Notes: a model not told the origin generated them from the sequence alone. A DNA stretch of 64,000 bases from Flavobacteriaceae bacterium (GCA_020346245.1 CP070778.1:2931763-2995762); one strand, 5' to 3'. Shown: positions 8,480 to 18,201, counted from the first letter of the stretch. Made by a program: numbers and translations.

Positions 8480-9064
8480 TTATCTGTAAAAATTCATTTC
8501 ATCCAAATAGATCCATACGGCATCGGGCAACATCGCCCTGATATTTTTACCCAGCTTATGTTGTTTTCGTATAAATGTGGATGATATTTCCATTATAGGT
8601 GCATTTACGCGTTTTATTTTTGGATGTTCCTTAAGTTTATGGTCCGAGGAACCTTCAGAAATCCGGGGATACACATAAATTTCATGGTTTTCCAATATTA
8701 GCTCGTAATTTTTCCACTTGTGAAAGCTCTTTAAATTATCCTCCCCCATTATAAGACAGAATTTACGGTCGTTACCAAATTTTTCTTCGAGGTGCACCAA
8801 TGTATTTATCGTATAATTTGGCTGTGGTAAATCAAATTCTATCTTGCTGGCCTTTAGTTTAGGATATTCTTTTACAGCCTCAAATACCATCTGATAGCGA
8901 TGATTGTTATCCAGCAAGGTTTTCTTTACTTTAAATGGGCTCTGGGGGGTAATCACAAACCATACTTCATCAAGATCAGAAAACTCAACCAAATAATTTG
9001 CTATGACCAAATGACCCACATGTATTGGGTTGAAAGTCCCAAAAAAAAGTCCGGTTTTTTTCAT
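8480..9064 (-). CDS. nadD: Nicotinate-nucleotide adenylyltransferase
   Basis: The 194-residue cytoplasmic enzyme transfers AMP from ATP to nicotinate mononucleotide, giving deamido-NAD in NAD synthesis. The nucleotidyltransferase motif FGTFNPIHVGHL is at residues 8-19, with His15 and His18 as the HxGH pair, and the second motif ISSTFIRK lies near residue 160. The length fits the family (about 190-215). It is the last gene of a yicC-gmk-nadD operon on the minus strand, an arrangement common in Bacteroidota; about 80 bases separate it from gmk. Confidence 0.95.
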   Translation of the reverse strand: MKKTGLFFGTFNPIHVGHLVIANYLVEFSDLDEVWFVITPQSPFKVKKTLLDNNHRYQMVFEAVKEYPKLKASKIEFDLPQPNYTINTLVHLEEKFGNDRKFCLIMGEDNLKSFHKWKNYELILENHEIYVYPRISEGSSDHKLKEHPKIKRVNAPIMEISSTFIRKQHKLGKNIRAMLPDAVWIYLDEMNFYR

Positions 9065-9144
9065 GAATAACCTCTAAATTTTATTCATCCAATTTTTCAA
9101 ACAAGATTTTTTAAACGCTTTGCCAGAGTTTTTCCCTGAAGGAA

Positions 9145-9726
9145 TTATTGTCTCTCTACCCCAACAAAATTTGCAACTAGTTCATGGGCCTCATTTAGTG
9201 CTGCATCTAAATCGTAATTTTTAATAACTATATCAAACTGAGGTGCCGTGGCTAACTCTACCGAGGCTTTTGCGATTCGCATATTTATCTTATCATCACT
9301 TTCTGTACTGCGTTTTTTAAGTCTTATTTTTAGCTCGTCTACACTTGGGGGTTTCACAAATACGGCAAGCGTCTTTTTGGGGTATTTTCTTTTTATTCGC
9401 AATCCACCGGCAACGTCGATATCAAATATGACATTTTTCCCTTCTGCCCATAATCGTTCTACTTCACTTTTTAATGTGCCGTAAAAATTATCTCTGTATA
9501 CCTCCTCCCATTCCAGAAAATCATCATTTTTTATATGCTTCTTAAATTCATTAGTAGTCATAAAATAGTAGTTTTCCCCATGTTTTTCCTTACCCCTTCT
9601 TGGCCTTGAAGTCGCGGAAACGGAAAAAGCCAGATTAAGTTCTTCCTGCTTTAGCAAATATTCTACTATTGTTGTTTTGCCACTTCCGGAAGGAGCAGCA
9701 AAAATGATAAGCTTACCTCCTCCCAT
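9145..9726 (-). CDS. gmk: Guanylate kinase
   Basis: The 193-residue enzyme phosphorylates GMP to GDP with ATP. The P-loop APSGSGKTT is at residues 11-19, followed by the GMP-binding signature SATSRPRRGKEKHGENYYF and the lid region. The length is normal for the family. Its ATG shares one base with the stop codon of the upstream yicC gene (TAATG overlap at 9726), showing translational coupling. It lies between yicC and nadD in one operon. Confidence 0.96.
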   Translation of the reverse strand: MGGGKLIIFAAPSGSGKTTIVEYLLKQEELNLAFSVSATSRPRRGKEKHGENYYFMTTNEFKKHIKNDDFLEWEEVYRDNFYGTLKSEVERLWAEGKNVIFDIDVAGGLRIKRKYPKKTLAVFVKPPSVDELKIRLKKRSTESDDKINMRIAKASVELATAPQFDIVIKNYDLDAALNEAHELVANFVGVERQ

Positions 9727-10583
9727 TATAGTACATTGAGCATTTGTTCCTTAATTTTTTCCAACTCATCTTTCATTTGTACCACCAATTGTTGCATAGG
9801 CGCATAATTGGCCTTAGAACCAATTGTATTAATTTCCCTGCCTATTTCCTGGCTGATAAACCCAAGTTTTTTACCATTAGAATCAGCAGATTTCATTGTC
9901 TCAGTAAAATAGTCTAAATGGTTGCCCAGGCGAACTTTTTCTTCTGTTATATCATATTTTTCAAGGTAATAGATCAGCTCCTGTTCAAAACGGTTGGCAT
10001 CTATTTCCGCTTTCAAATCGGCTACCGCCTTTTCCAGACGCTGACGAATAGTTGCCAATCTATCCGGATCCATTTTTACTACTTCATTTAAAAGGTTCTT
10101 AATTGATGAGATTCTATCCGTAAAATCCTTTTCAAGTACCTGTCCTTCTTTTGTGCGAAAACTAATTATTTCCTCCAATGCTTTCTCAAGGGCATCTTGT
10201 ATGATTTTGTATTCAGAATCATCAATATCTTCCCTTTCTGTTTTAAGAGCGTCCGGTAATCTTAGTGCCATTTCCATGAGCTTAACATCATCGCCATCTG
10301 CAATAGATCTCAGCTGTTTTATGTATTGCCTGACCACCCCTTCGTTCACTACAGAAGATGCTTCGTCTCCTGTGATCTCTACATATAGACCAAAATCTAT
10401 TTTACCCCGTACCAATGAATCAGCAATTGTCTTTCGAAGTTGCAATTCCTTCTCTCGGTAGGCGGAAGGCATACGGGCATTGATATCGAGATTTTTACTA
10501 TTCAGGGATTTTAATTCGATGGTAATTTTTTTGGATGGAAGCTGCACCACATGCTTTCCAAACCCGGTCATGGATTGGATCAT
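9726..10583 (-). CDS. YicC family endoribonuclease-like protein
   Basis: The 285-residue protein begins with the hallmark MIQSMTGFG and has the YicC N-terminal domain (residues 1-155) and the DUF1732 C-terminal domain ending GREINTIGSKA...MKDELEKIKEQ. E. coli YicC is an endoribonuclease; a similar role is inferred here. It is the first gene of the operon with gmk (one-base overlap) and nadD. Its position before gmk is conserved in many Bacteroidota and supports the call. Confidence 0.93.
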   Translation of the reverse strand: MIQSMTGFGKHVVQLPSKKITIELKSLNSKNLDINARMPSAYREKELQLRKTIADSLVRGKIDFGLYVEITGDEASSVVNEGVVRQYIKQLRSIADGDDVKLMEMALRLPDALKTEREDIDDSEYKIIQDALEKALEEIISFRTKEGQVLEKDFTDRISSIKNLLNEVVKMDPDRLATIRQRLEKAVADLKAEIDANRFEQELIYYLEKYDITEEKVRLGNHLDYFTETMKSADSNGKKLGFISQEIGREINTIGSKANYAPMQQLVVQMKDELEKIKEQMLNVL

Positions 10584-10651
10584 AAACTATATTTAATTTT
10601 GATAAAGGTACTAAAATCTAGTAGGGATTATTTAGAGGCCAACCTAATTTA

Positions 10652-11464
10652 CTACAATTCCCTGATCCAAATATTCCTGAAGCTTACTCGGCTATTATCG
10701 CCATGATCCTGAAGTTTCAATGGCCCCTTGCCATGCGGTGGGTTTTTTGGCCAACCTATATAAGTCATAGCCCCTTTTATTTCCACATGATCCTGTACCA
10801 ACACACCATTATGAATAACCGTTATTATCCCCGATTTGGTTTTTCCACCTTCTGAATTGAATTCCGGTGCATGGTAAATAATATCATACGTATTCCATTC
10901 TCCGGTAGGAACCGAGGCTTTAGCCAAAGGAACATGTTGTTTGTAAATTGAAGCTACCTGCCCGTTTACATAAGTGTCATTGTCATTATTATCCAAGACC
11001 TGAACTTCATATAGGCCCGATAGAAATATGCCACTATTTCCCCTGCTTTGTCCCTCTCCTTGTATATCAGCCGGAGATCTCCATTCAATATGCAATTGTA
11101 CGTCACCAAATTTTTGTTTGGTTTGTATATCCCCCGCTTTATCTTTTACAGTCATGCTCCCGTCTTCGTTCAGATGCCATATAACCTCTGTGCTATCCTT
11201 AGCCATCTCCCACAAATCAAAATTACTTCCGTCAAAAAGGATAATGGCATCGCTTGGAGCACCATTATTTCCAAATGGATTTACCACGGGTGGTACAGGT
11301 TCATAGATCTCGGTCTGCTCAGGTTCTGTAGGTTCTTCCCCCATATATTCCTCATAAACTATTAGGTCATCCGAAGTGTCTTCATGAAGTCTATGCGTAT
11401 CCTGGGATCTTTGTTTGCAACTTACAATCACAAGTATTAGGATCAACCAATAGTATCGATTCAT
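10652..11464 (-). CDS. DUF1080 (3-keto-disaccharide hydrolase-type) lipoprotein
   Basis: This 270-residue lipoprotein has a lipobox ending VIVSC (Cys16), an acidic Pro/Glu-rich linker, and a DUF1080 domain from about residue 75: LFDGSNFDLWEMA, a central RSPADIQGEGQSRGNSGIFL and the C-terminal KLQDHGDNSRVSFRNIWIREL. The Pfam family is named for a 3-keto-disaccharide hydrolase and has a concanavalin-like fold. It is the distal gene of a minus-strand operon with a second DUF1080 lipoprotein (2-base gap) and a TIM-barrel isomerase. I infer cleavage of oxidised (3-keto) glycosides in the periplasm. Confidence 0.86.
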   Translation of the reverse strand: MNRYYWLILILVIVSCKQRSQDTHRLHEDTSDDLIVYEEYMGEEPTEPEQTEIYEPVPPVVNPFGNNGAPSDAIILFDGSNFDLWEMAKDSTEVIWHLNEDGSMTVKDKAGDIQTKQKFGDVQLHIEWRSPADIQGEGQSRGNSGIFLSGLYEVQVLDNNDNDTYVNGQVASIYKQHVPLAKASVPTGEWNTYDIIYHAPEFNSEGGKTKSGIITVIHNGVLVQDHVEIKGAMTYIGWPKNPPHGKGPLKLQDHGDNSRVSFRNIWIREL

Positions 11465-11466
11465 AC

Positions 11467-12231
11467 TTACAGTTCTTTTATCTTAATGTTTCTATACCCT
11501 ATACTTATTTTTTCTCCATGATCCTGCAATGCGATCTTTCCGGTTTGATGCTTTCCAAAATCCTCCCAATCGGCAAATTTGGACTTGGCCACCATGGTAT
11601 CCCATCCTTCACCCGTGACCGGGAACTCAACAATTTTCTTCCCATTGAGCACCACAATCCCTTCATTGGTCTTATGATTAATTGTAATTTCATACGTATT
11701 CCACTCTCCTAAGGGTTTTACGACATCGGTGGAAGGTGCAACCATATCATACAGCGCACCTGCCTGGTGTGTTGTGCCGTTTTTGGCATCGGGATGGTTT
11801 ATATTATCTAAAACCTGTATTTCTGGCCCTGTATAGTAAGGCTCAATATATTTCGGATCCTCAACAACCCCCCACATGATACCACTGTTAGCCCCTTCTC
11901 TAACCATCCATTCGAGCTGTAATACAAAATCCGTGTATTCCTTATCCGTTACCAAATTAAACCTGTTCCCATCCGTTCTGGTATCATCCGGCCTCAATAT
12001 CATAGCCCCATCTTCTAATTTCCATACATCGGGCACTTCCTTATCCGGATAAACATGCCAGCCATCAAACGAAGTTCCATCAAAAAGGACGGTCCATTCG
12101 TTTTCTTCATCAGTATTTATGGTCGATTCAATATTTGAAGAGGTAGCACTTTCCTTATCCCTATCCTTTGATTTATCCTTACAACCCATTAAAAGACAGG
12201 CAAATAAAATAACTCCCAGCAAATTTTTCAT
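11467..12231 (-). CDS. DUF1080 (3-keto-disaccharide hydrolase-type) lipoprotein
   Basis: This 254-residue protein has a lipobox ending LLMGC (Cys17) and a charged linker before a DUF1080 domain from about residue 45 (VLFDGTSFDGWHVYP, GANSGIMWGV, ALQDHGEKISIGYRNIKIKEL). It is a distant paralogue of the next gene. The Asp-His-Gly C-terminal motif is shared by both. Being a lipoprotein, it should act in the periplasm or at the outer membrane. The 12-base gap to the isomerase gene upstream and the 2-base gap to the next DUF1080 gene indicate one operon. Confidence 0.87.
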   Translation of the reverse strand: MKNLLGVILFACLLMGCKDKSKDRDKESATSSNIESTINTDEENEWTVLFDGTSFDGWHVYPDKEVPDVWKLEDGAMILRPDDTRTDGNRFNLVTDKEYTDFVLQLEWMVREGANSGIMWGVVEDPKYIEPYYTGPEIQVLDNINHPDAKNGTTHQAGALYDMVAPSTDVVKPLGEWNTYEITINHKTNEGIVVLNGKKIVEFPVTGEGWDTMVAKSKFADWEDFGKHQTGKIALQDHGEKISIGYRNIKIKEL

Positions 12232-12243
12232 AGTTGTATTGTT

Positions 12244-13296
12244 TTAAAGTCCCAGTATTTTTTTAAGCATTTCTTTATCAATGGCGCCCCCGGCAAAATC
12301 ATCAAAGGTCTTTTCAGTAGCTTCTATTATATGATCCTGAATAAACACTGCCCCTTCCCTGGCTCCTTGTTCCGGACTCTTTATGCAACACTCCCATTCC
12401 ATAACTGCCCAAACATCACAGCCGTACTGTGTTAATTTAGAGAATATAGACTTAAAATCTATTTGTCCATCCCCCAAAGAGCGATAACGACCAGCACGTT
12501 CACCCCAATCATTATAACCTCCAAAAGCACCTTTTTTGCCCGTGGGGTTAAACTCAGAATCTTTTACATGGAACGACTTAATAAATTCGTGATAATGGTC
12601 TATATAAGTAATATAGTCTAGTTGTTGTAAAACAAAATGGCTGGGGTCATACAGGATATTGGCACGCTTATGATTCCCAGTGGCTTCGAGGAAGCGCTCA
12701 AAGGTATCTCCATCATGCAAATCCTCCCCGGGATGTATTTCATAACAAACATCTACCCCTTCTTCATCAAAATGATTCAATATTGGGAGCCATCTTTTTG
12801 CAAGTTCTTCAAAACCCATCTCCACTAATCCTGGTGGACGCTGTGGCCATGGATGCCATGTATGCCACAACAGGGCCCCGGAAAATGTTGCATGAGCATT
12901 AATTCCCAGTCTTCGGCTTGCCGTACCTGCTTTCTTAACCACATCAATGGCCCATTCCGTGCGCGCTTTAGGGTTGTTTTTTACCGCATCGGGGGCAAAA
13001 TTATCAAACATCAGATCATATGCCGGGTTTACAGCTACCAATTGCCCCTGTAAATGGGTAGACAACTCGGTAATCTCCAAACCGTATGAATTTATGGTAC
13101 CCTTTAACTCATCGCAATACGTTTGGCTTTCCGCAGCCTTATCCAAATCAATTAAAAAATGTTCCCAGGTTGGGATTTGAATTCCTTTATATCCTAAATC
13201 GGATGCCCATTTACACATCCCTTCAAGTGAATTGAACGGGGCTTTGCTATCTACGAATTGGGCTAAAAATACAGCGGGTCCTTTAATTGTTTTCAT
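12244..13296 (-). CDS. Sugar phosphate isomerase/epimerase (AP-endonuclease-2-like TIM barrel)
   Basis: The 350-residue cytoplasmic protein has no signal peptide and shows the metal-site pattern of xylose isomerase-like TIM barrels: CYEIHPGEDLHDG, ILYDPSHFV, SFHVKDSEF and a late AVMEWECC, giving Glu, Asp, His and Glu ligands. Family members isomerise, epimerise or dehydrate sugars, inositols and 3-keto-sugars. It is the first gene of the operon with the two DUF1080 lipoproteins and is divergent from a GMC oxidoreductase at 13447. That context suggests work on a 3-keto or ketose intermediate; the exact substrate is unknown. Confidence 0.86.
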   Translation of the reverse strand: MKTIKGPAVFLAQFVDSKAPFNSLEGMCKWASDLGYKGIQIPTWEHFLIDLDKAAESQTYCDELKGTINSYGLEITELSTHLQGQLVAVNPAYDLMFDNFAPDAVKNNPKARTEWAIDVVKKAGTASRRLGINAHATFSGALLWHTWHPWPQRPPGLVEMGFEELAKRWLPILNHFDEEGVDVCYEIHPGEDLHDGDTFERFLEATGNHKRANILYDPSHFVLQQLDYITYIDHYHEFIKSFHVKDSEFNPTGKKGAFGGYNDWGERAGRYRSLGDGQIDFKSIFSKLTQYGCDVWAVMEWECCIKSPEQGAREGAVFIQDHIIEATEKTFDDFAGGAIDKEMLKKILGL

Positions 13297-13330
13297 TATA
13301 CAGTTCTATGTGGTTAATCAAATTAGTAAT

Positions 13331-13363
13331 TTGTTAGGTTTCAAGAATTAAATCCTATATTTA
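13331..13363 (+). promoter_or_regulatory. Possible promoter of the first GMC oxidoreductase gene
   Basis: TTG at 13331-13333 is followed after 22 bases by TATATTTA (13356-13363), one mismatch from the Bacteroidota -7 box. It lies 84 bases before the ATG at 13447 in a divergent intergenic region. Confidence 0.35.
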
Positions 13364-13446
13364 ATGGGTAAAAAATCAACTATTATTTCTTCAATTGGGA
13401 AGTGTTAAATATAGCAATAACATCAGAATTAAAATAACATTATAGC

Positions 13447-15150
13447 ATGAATCAGGAGGAGAAATATGACGCCATAGTTGTGGGTACCGGAATAAGTGGA
13501 GGATGGGCTGCTAAGGAATTATGTGAAAAAGGGTTAAAAACCCTGGTTCTTGAACGAGGTAGAATGGTAAAGCATATTGAAGATTACTCCACCATGAATA
13601 TGGACACCTGGGATCTGCCCAACAACAATGAGCTATCCCGGGAAGATCGAAAAAAATACCACAAGCAAAGCAGGGTAAACTGGGCCCCAAAAGAAGATGT
13701 AAAACATTTTTTTGTAAATGATTTGGAGCACCCTTACGTGGAGACAAAACGTTTTGACTGGATTCGAGGTTACCATGTAGGAGGGCGTTCGCTAACATGG
13801 GGCCGGCAGAGTTATAGATGGAGCGATCTGGACTTTGAAGCCAACTTAAAAGAAAGTATTGGCGTAGACTGGCCAGTGCGTTATAAGGATATTGCACCCT
13901 GGTATGATAAGGTAGAAGAATATATAGGGGTTAGTGGAGAAAAACTGGGATTAGGCCATCTTCCCGATGGTAAGTTTCACCCTCCTATGGATCTTATGTG
14001 CCCCGAGGAGGACCTGAAAAATGTATTGTCTGAGAAGTTTGATGATGGCCGGCTCCTCACCATTGGACGCGTGGCAAATATTACTGATCAGGCACGTAAT
14101 ATAGAAGGAAGAAATCCTTGTCAGTTTAGAAACAGATGTTGGAGGGGATGCCCTTTCGGAGGCTATTTCAGTAGTAATTCTTCAACACTTCCTGCCGCTG
14201 AACGAACAGGAAACATGACATTGCGGGCAAATTCTATCGTTTATGAAATTATTTATGATGATAACACTGAAAGAGCAACAGGTGTTCGTGTTATTGATAG
14301 AGAGACTCATGAAAAATATGAATTTAAGGCAAAAGTGATCTTCTTATGTGCCTCGGCAATGGCTTCTGTAGGAATACTTTTGCAATCCAAATCTGAGCGT
14401 TTCCCAAATGGTATTGGCAATAATCATGACCAACTGGGCAGAAACATAATGGACCATCACTATCAATTAGGCGCTTCTGCAAGGGTAGAAGGGCATCTGG
14501 ATAAATTTTACAAGGGCCGGCGCCCTAATGGTTTTTACATCCCCCGATTTGTAAATTTAGACGAAAAGGCTCCCAAGAAAGAATATCTAAGGGGGTTTGG
14601 TTACCAGGGTGGCGCAAGCAGAGAAGATTGGACCTTATCAGTTGCAGAACTGAATTATGGAAAAGAATTAAAAGAGGCCATTCTAAAACCCGGTAATTGG
14701 GAAATTGGCGCTACCGGATTTGGTGAGATGCTCCCTTACCATGATAACAGAGTGACCCTCAGTGACACTGAAAAAGACCAATGGGGATTACCACAGTTAG
14801 ACTTTGATGTTGAATTCAAGGAAAATGAATATAAAATGCGGGAAGATATTATCAAACAAATTACAGAAATGTTTTCCGCTGCAGGATTCAAAGACATAGA
14901 ACCTTATGAAAGAAGTACCGGCCCGGGTCTTGGAATTCATGAAATGGGCGGTGCGCGCATGGGAAGGGATCCAGGAACATCTGTGGTTAATAAACACAAT
15001 CAGGTTCATGATGTGCCAAATATTTATGTTACAGATGGCGCATTTATGACCTCAGCCAGCTGTGTTAATCCTTCCCTTACGTATATGGCTTTTACCGCCA
15101 GGGCAGTAAGCCATGCTGAAAAAGGGATCAATGAAGGAAAATTTTCATAA
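13447..15150 (+). CDS. GMC family FAD-dependent oxidoreductase (copy 1)
   Basis: The 567-residue flavoprotein has the FAD Rossmann motif GTGISGG (13-19), a cysteine-bearing segment CQFRNRCWRGCPFG, and the GMC C-terminal catalytic pair His498 (IHEMGG) and Asn541 (CVNPS). The family dehydrogenates alcohols or sugars, and glucoside 3-dehydrogenases are members. No signal peptide is present; related enzymes are exported by hitchhiking with a Tat-carrying small subunit. Its close paralogue at 19904 is followed by that subunit, but this copy is not. It may share that subunit or act alone. It is divergent from the isomerase-DUF1080 operon. Confidence 0.9.
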   Translation: MNQEEKYDAIVVGTGISGGWAAKELCEKGLKTLVLERGRMVKHIEDYSTMNMDTWDLPNNNELSREDRKKYHKQSRVNWAPKEDVKHFFVNDLEHPYVETKRFDWIRGYHVGGRSLTWGRQSYRWSDLDFEANLKESIGVDWPVRYKDIAPWYDKVEEYIGVSGEKLGLGHLPDGKFHPPMDLMCPEEDLKNVLSEKFDDGRLLTIGRVANITDQARNIEGRNPCQFRNRCWRGCPFGGYFSSNSSTLPAAERTGNMTLRANSIVYEIIYDDNTERATGVRVIDRETHEKYEFKAKVIFLCASAMASVGILLQSKSERFPNGIGNNHDQLGRNIMDHHYQLGASARVEGHLDKFYKGRRPNGFYIPRFVNLDEKAPKKEYLRGFGYQGGASREDWTLSVAELNYGKELKEAILKPGNWEIGATGFGEMLPYHDNRVTLSDTEKDQWGLPQLDFDVEFKENEYKMREDIIKQITEMFSAAGFKDIEPYERSTGPGLGIHEMGGARMGRDPGTSVVNKHNQVHDVPNIYVTDGAFMTSASCVNPSLTYMAFTARAVSHAEKGINEGKFS

Positions 15151-15168
15151 ACCAAAAGTGTATATAGT

Positions 15169-15633
15169 ATGAAAAATGCATCAGCTAGAAATTTGTGGGG
15201 AGACTATTTAGATAAGCACCTGGAGTACGCCTTTTCACATGAACCTAAGGTTACACATATTGGGAATAGTGAAAGTGAAGTGAAGGAGGCTCTAAAACTG
15301 ATCTTATCAGGAAAAAAAAGGGCTACCTCGCATTCCTTGTTAGGGCTTCAGTACAGAAAAGAACCGCTTCCGAAGATAGGAGATTTTACCGTATTAACAG
15401 ATTGGAAAGGCGAAGCCAGATGTATTTTAAGAACGGTAGCTGTAAGGCTTAAGCCATTTTTTAGTATCAGGGAATCTTATTCAAAAATTGAAGGCGAGGG
15501 GGATTTATCTTTAACATATTGGAAAAATAAACATTGGGATGATTATACCAAAGAGCTGGAAGCATTTGGAAGAGTCCCCAGGGAGAGCATGATTGTTGTA
15601 GGCGAATATTTTGAAAAGGTTTTAGAAAGATAA
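15169..15633 (+). CDS. ASCH domain protein
   Basis: The 154-residue protein has the ASCH pattern (GKKRATSHSLLGL near residues 45-60, then a GDFTVLTDWKGEARCILRT strand pair). ASCH proteins have a PUA-like fold and are thought to bind RNA; some are amidohydrolases acting on modified nucleosides. It starts 18 bases after the GMC gene, so it is probably co-transcribed, but it has no obvious link to sugar oxidation. The length is typical. A hairpin at 15651-15675 follows. Confidence 0.85.
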   Translation: MKNASARNLWGDYLDKHLEYAFSHEPKVTHIGNSESEVKEALKLILSGKKRATSHSLLGLQYRKEPLPKIGDFTVLTDWKGEARCILRTVAVRLKPFFSIRESYSKIEGEGDLSLTYWKNKHWDDYTKELEAFGRVPRESMIVVGEYFEKVLER

Positions 15634-15650
15634 CGATAGTTTGGTATAAA

Positions 15651-15675
15651 AGATACCCCAAAATTCGGGGTATCT
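15651..15675 (-). terminator. Terminator between convergent genes
   Basis: AGATACCCC (15651-15659) pairs with GGGGTATCT (15667-15675) across a 7-nt loop. On the minus strand it is followed by TTTTAT, so it best ends the Gfo/Idh/MocA transcript, but it also stands 18 bases past the plus-strand ASCH gene. Confidence 0.6.
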
Positions 15676-15695
15676 AAATCCTATAATAAATGCTA

Positions 15696-16832
15696 TTATT
15701 CCATGTTCACCCAGACGTTACCTTCTTTATTAGATTGGACGGTGGCTTCAATAAAGTTAAGGCCACGAACACCATCTAACATAGTTGGGAATTCGCCGTC
15801 ATTATAATCTTCTCCCCGAATAGCCCTGGCAGCCCCCAAATAAATATTAGCCATAGAATCAAATATCCCTTCTGGATGCCCTGGTGGTAATTTAGTACCG
15901 TCAAGAGACAGCTTCGAATTATAGGCATGGCCGGGTTTATATATTTGTACCGGTTCTGTATCACTTAGCTTATATAGGAAATTAGGCCTTTCCTGCTCCC
16001 AGACAAATGCAGCTTTCTCCCCATAAATTCTTATCGCCAATCCATTCTCTTCACCTGTAGCCACCTGACTGCCTCTGATTACTCCCTTAACATGATCTCC
16101 CATGCGTATTAAAACGGTTCCATCTACGTCCATTTGATTGTCCTCGTAGAGATAATTAAAATCGCATAACAGAGAATTTATCTTTAATCCTGTTGTATAC
16201 TCTATAAGATTAAAAGCATGAACACCTATATCCCCCATACAGGAACTTATACCTGCCTTTTTGGGATCAAGTCTCCACACCGATGAGCGTTTTTCCTTAT
16301 CGTGGATTATTGTGTTAATCCATCCCTGGTAATATCGGGCATCTACTTTGTGAATTTTTCCCAGAGCTCCTTCTTTGATCATCTCACGCATTTGACGAAC
16401 CATAGGATAGCCTGTATAGGTATGCGTTACGGCAAAAACAGTTCATGCCTTATTATGGGCCTCCTGTAAAATTTTTGCCTCTTCCAGGGTAGTGGTCATT
16501 GGTTTTTCACAAATGACATGAAACCCATTATCCAATAGTTTCTTGGCCATAGGAAAATGAAGAAAATTTGGAGTGAGTACAGAACAAACCTGTATTCTTT
16601 CTTCTTTCGGGAGTTTTAGCTCCTCTTCAATAAGGGTGTCAAAATCTTTATATATCCTATTTGTGGGAACATCAATTTCCTTAGCGAATTCCATGTTCAA
16701 TTCAAATACAGGGTTAAAAACACCACCTACTATTTGGTAATTATCATTAATATGCGAAGCTACCCTGTGCAATACCCCGATAAGAGAATCTCCTCCTCCG
16801 CCAATTATTCCTAATCTAATTTTTTTTGCCAT
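15696..16832 (-). pseudogene. Gfo/Idh/MocA family oxidoreductase interrupted by an in-frame TGA
   Basis: Two ORFs, 16443-16832 and 15696-16403, lie in one frame and make a single 378-codon oxidoreductase if the TGA at 16445-16443 is read through. The N-terminal part has the NAD-binding motif GIIGGGGDS and the conserved CEKPMTT. Across the stop the sequence reads HNKA-stop-TVFAVTHTYTGYPMVRQ, with no indel. Homologues usually have Gly there, so a GGA-to-TGA change is the simple explanation. The downstream half retains the family C-terminal domain. It follows the MFS permease by 128 bases and would otherwise be the last gene of that operon. A sequencing error remains possible. Confidence 0.85.
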
Positions 16833-16960
16833 TTTTATATCTCTTTTTTATTATTCCAATATGCAATTCTATTCCAAAAGCCTCACAAAATATAGTATTT
16901 TCTTCTCCATGAGCTTCTCCTGCATTTATCAATAAAGCCGGTTCAATTTATATAAAATAT

Positions 16961-18190
16961 CTAAGACTTATAAGCAATTTTCTCGTTTTTAAATAAGAAC
17001 ACAAACAATAGAGAAACTCCGAATGCAAAAGCAGCAGGAAACAACCAGATCATTTCCCAATTATGTGAGCTATCGCCCAGCATAAAATAATCCGTTATTC
17101 TTCCTGCTATCCAAAAGCCAATTAACATCCCAACCCCATAAGTGGCTAATGTAATTAATCCCTGAGCTGCACTTTTATATTTTGGCCCTGCTTTGCTATC
17201 CGTATATATCTGGCCCGATACAAAAAAGAAATCATAGCAAATACCATGTAAGGCAATCCCCAGTAGGAGAAGAAAGGACAATTCCCCGGCATTTCCGTAA
17301 GCAAAACAGATATAGCGCGCAGTCCATGCTAACATAGCTACGACCATGGTTTTTTTAAAACCAAACCTTTTAAAAAAGTATGGTAAAAGTAGCATAAACA
17401 GAATCTCTGAAATTTGGCCAATAGTCATTTTACCTGCAGGGTTTGAGATTCCTATTTCCCCTAAAAACTGTCCGGCATGCTGGTAGTAAAAAGCCAGGGG
17501 AATGCAAATAAAAATGGAAGCCAGAAAAAACACTAAAAAATTTCTGTCCTTTAAAAGGTTTAAGGCTTCCAAGCCAATAATATCAGCTATCCTTATTTTC
17601 CTTTTCCCGTTTATGGCAGGAGGTGTTTTGGGTAAGGTAAAACTAAAAAAACCTAAAACGCCTGAAGCAAATGCGGTCATTAAGAATGTATTTTTCAGAT
17701 AGCCTTTAGTTAAGCCCTCTGTAGAGTCCCAATGAAAAAGGTAGCTAATCGCTAATCCAGCGACTATCCAACCCGTAGTACCAAAAACACGGACCAGGGA
17801 GAATTGCTTTGCCGGGTCATTCATTTGATTAAAGGATACTGAATTTACCAGCGCCAGGGTTGGCATATATAAAATCATATAACCTAAAATATAAGGGTAA
17901 AACCCGGCAAAACTCGTTGCATAAGCCAACTGAACCATTAAAACCGCACCAATAAGGTGTAGCACTCCCAATATCCTTTCCGCATTAAAATAACGATCTG
18001 CAATTAACCCAATAATAAATGGTGCAATTATTGCCCCCCAGGATTGCGTAGAATAAGCCATGGCGATTTCAGGATCGCTTGCTCCCAAACTTTTGGGTAA
18101 ATATATCCCCATGGTAACATACCAGCTGCCCCAAATAAAAAATTCTAAGAACATCATCACTGAAAGCTGTACCTGAATTATTTTATTCAT
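16961..18190 (-). CDS. MFS permease, nucleoside/sugar:H+ symporter (NupG-like)
   Basis: The 409-residue protein has about 12 hydrophobic helices and begins with the NupG-family pattern MNKIIQVQLSVMMFLEFFIWGSWYVTMG. The family imports nucleosides or sugars with protons across the inner membrane. Here it sits in a minus-strand operon after a TIM-barrel isomerase and a DinB gene, inside an oxidative sugar locus, so import of a keto-sugar or related monosaccharide is a reasonable inference; sequence alone does not settle the substrate. A DinB gene ends 11 bases upstream. Confidence 0.88.
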   Translation of the reverse strand: MNKIIQVQLSVMMFLEFFIWGSWYVTMGIYLPKSLGASDPEIAMAYSTQSWGAIIAPFIIGLIADRYFNAERILGVLHLIGAVLMVQLAYATSFAGFYPYILGYMILYMPTLALVNSVSFNQMNDPAKQFSLVRVFGTTGWIVAGLAISYLFHWDSTEGLTKGYLKNTFLMTAFASGVLGFFSFTLPKTPPAINGKRKIRIADIIGLEALNLLKDRNFLVFFLASIFICIPLAFYYQHAGQFLGEIGISNPAGKMTIGQISEILFMLLLPYFFKRFGFKKTMVVAMLAWTARYICFAYGNAGELSFLLLLGIALHGICYDFFFVSGQIYTDSKAGPKYKSAAQGLITLATYGVGMLIGFWIAGRITDYFMLGDSSHNWEMIWLFPAAFAFGVSLLFVFLFKNEKIAYKS

Positions 18191-18201
18191 GAAATTTTCT
18201 G

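Noticed and set aside
16443-16445. Selenocysteine codon in the Gfo/Idh/MocA gene
   Set aside because: The position is Gly in the family, no Cys homologue is known there, and no selenocysteine-type hairpin was seen after the TGA.
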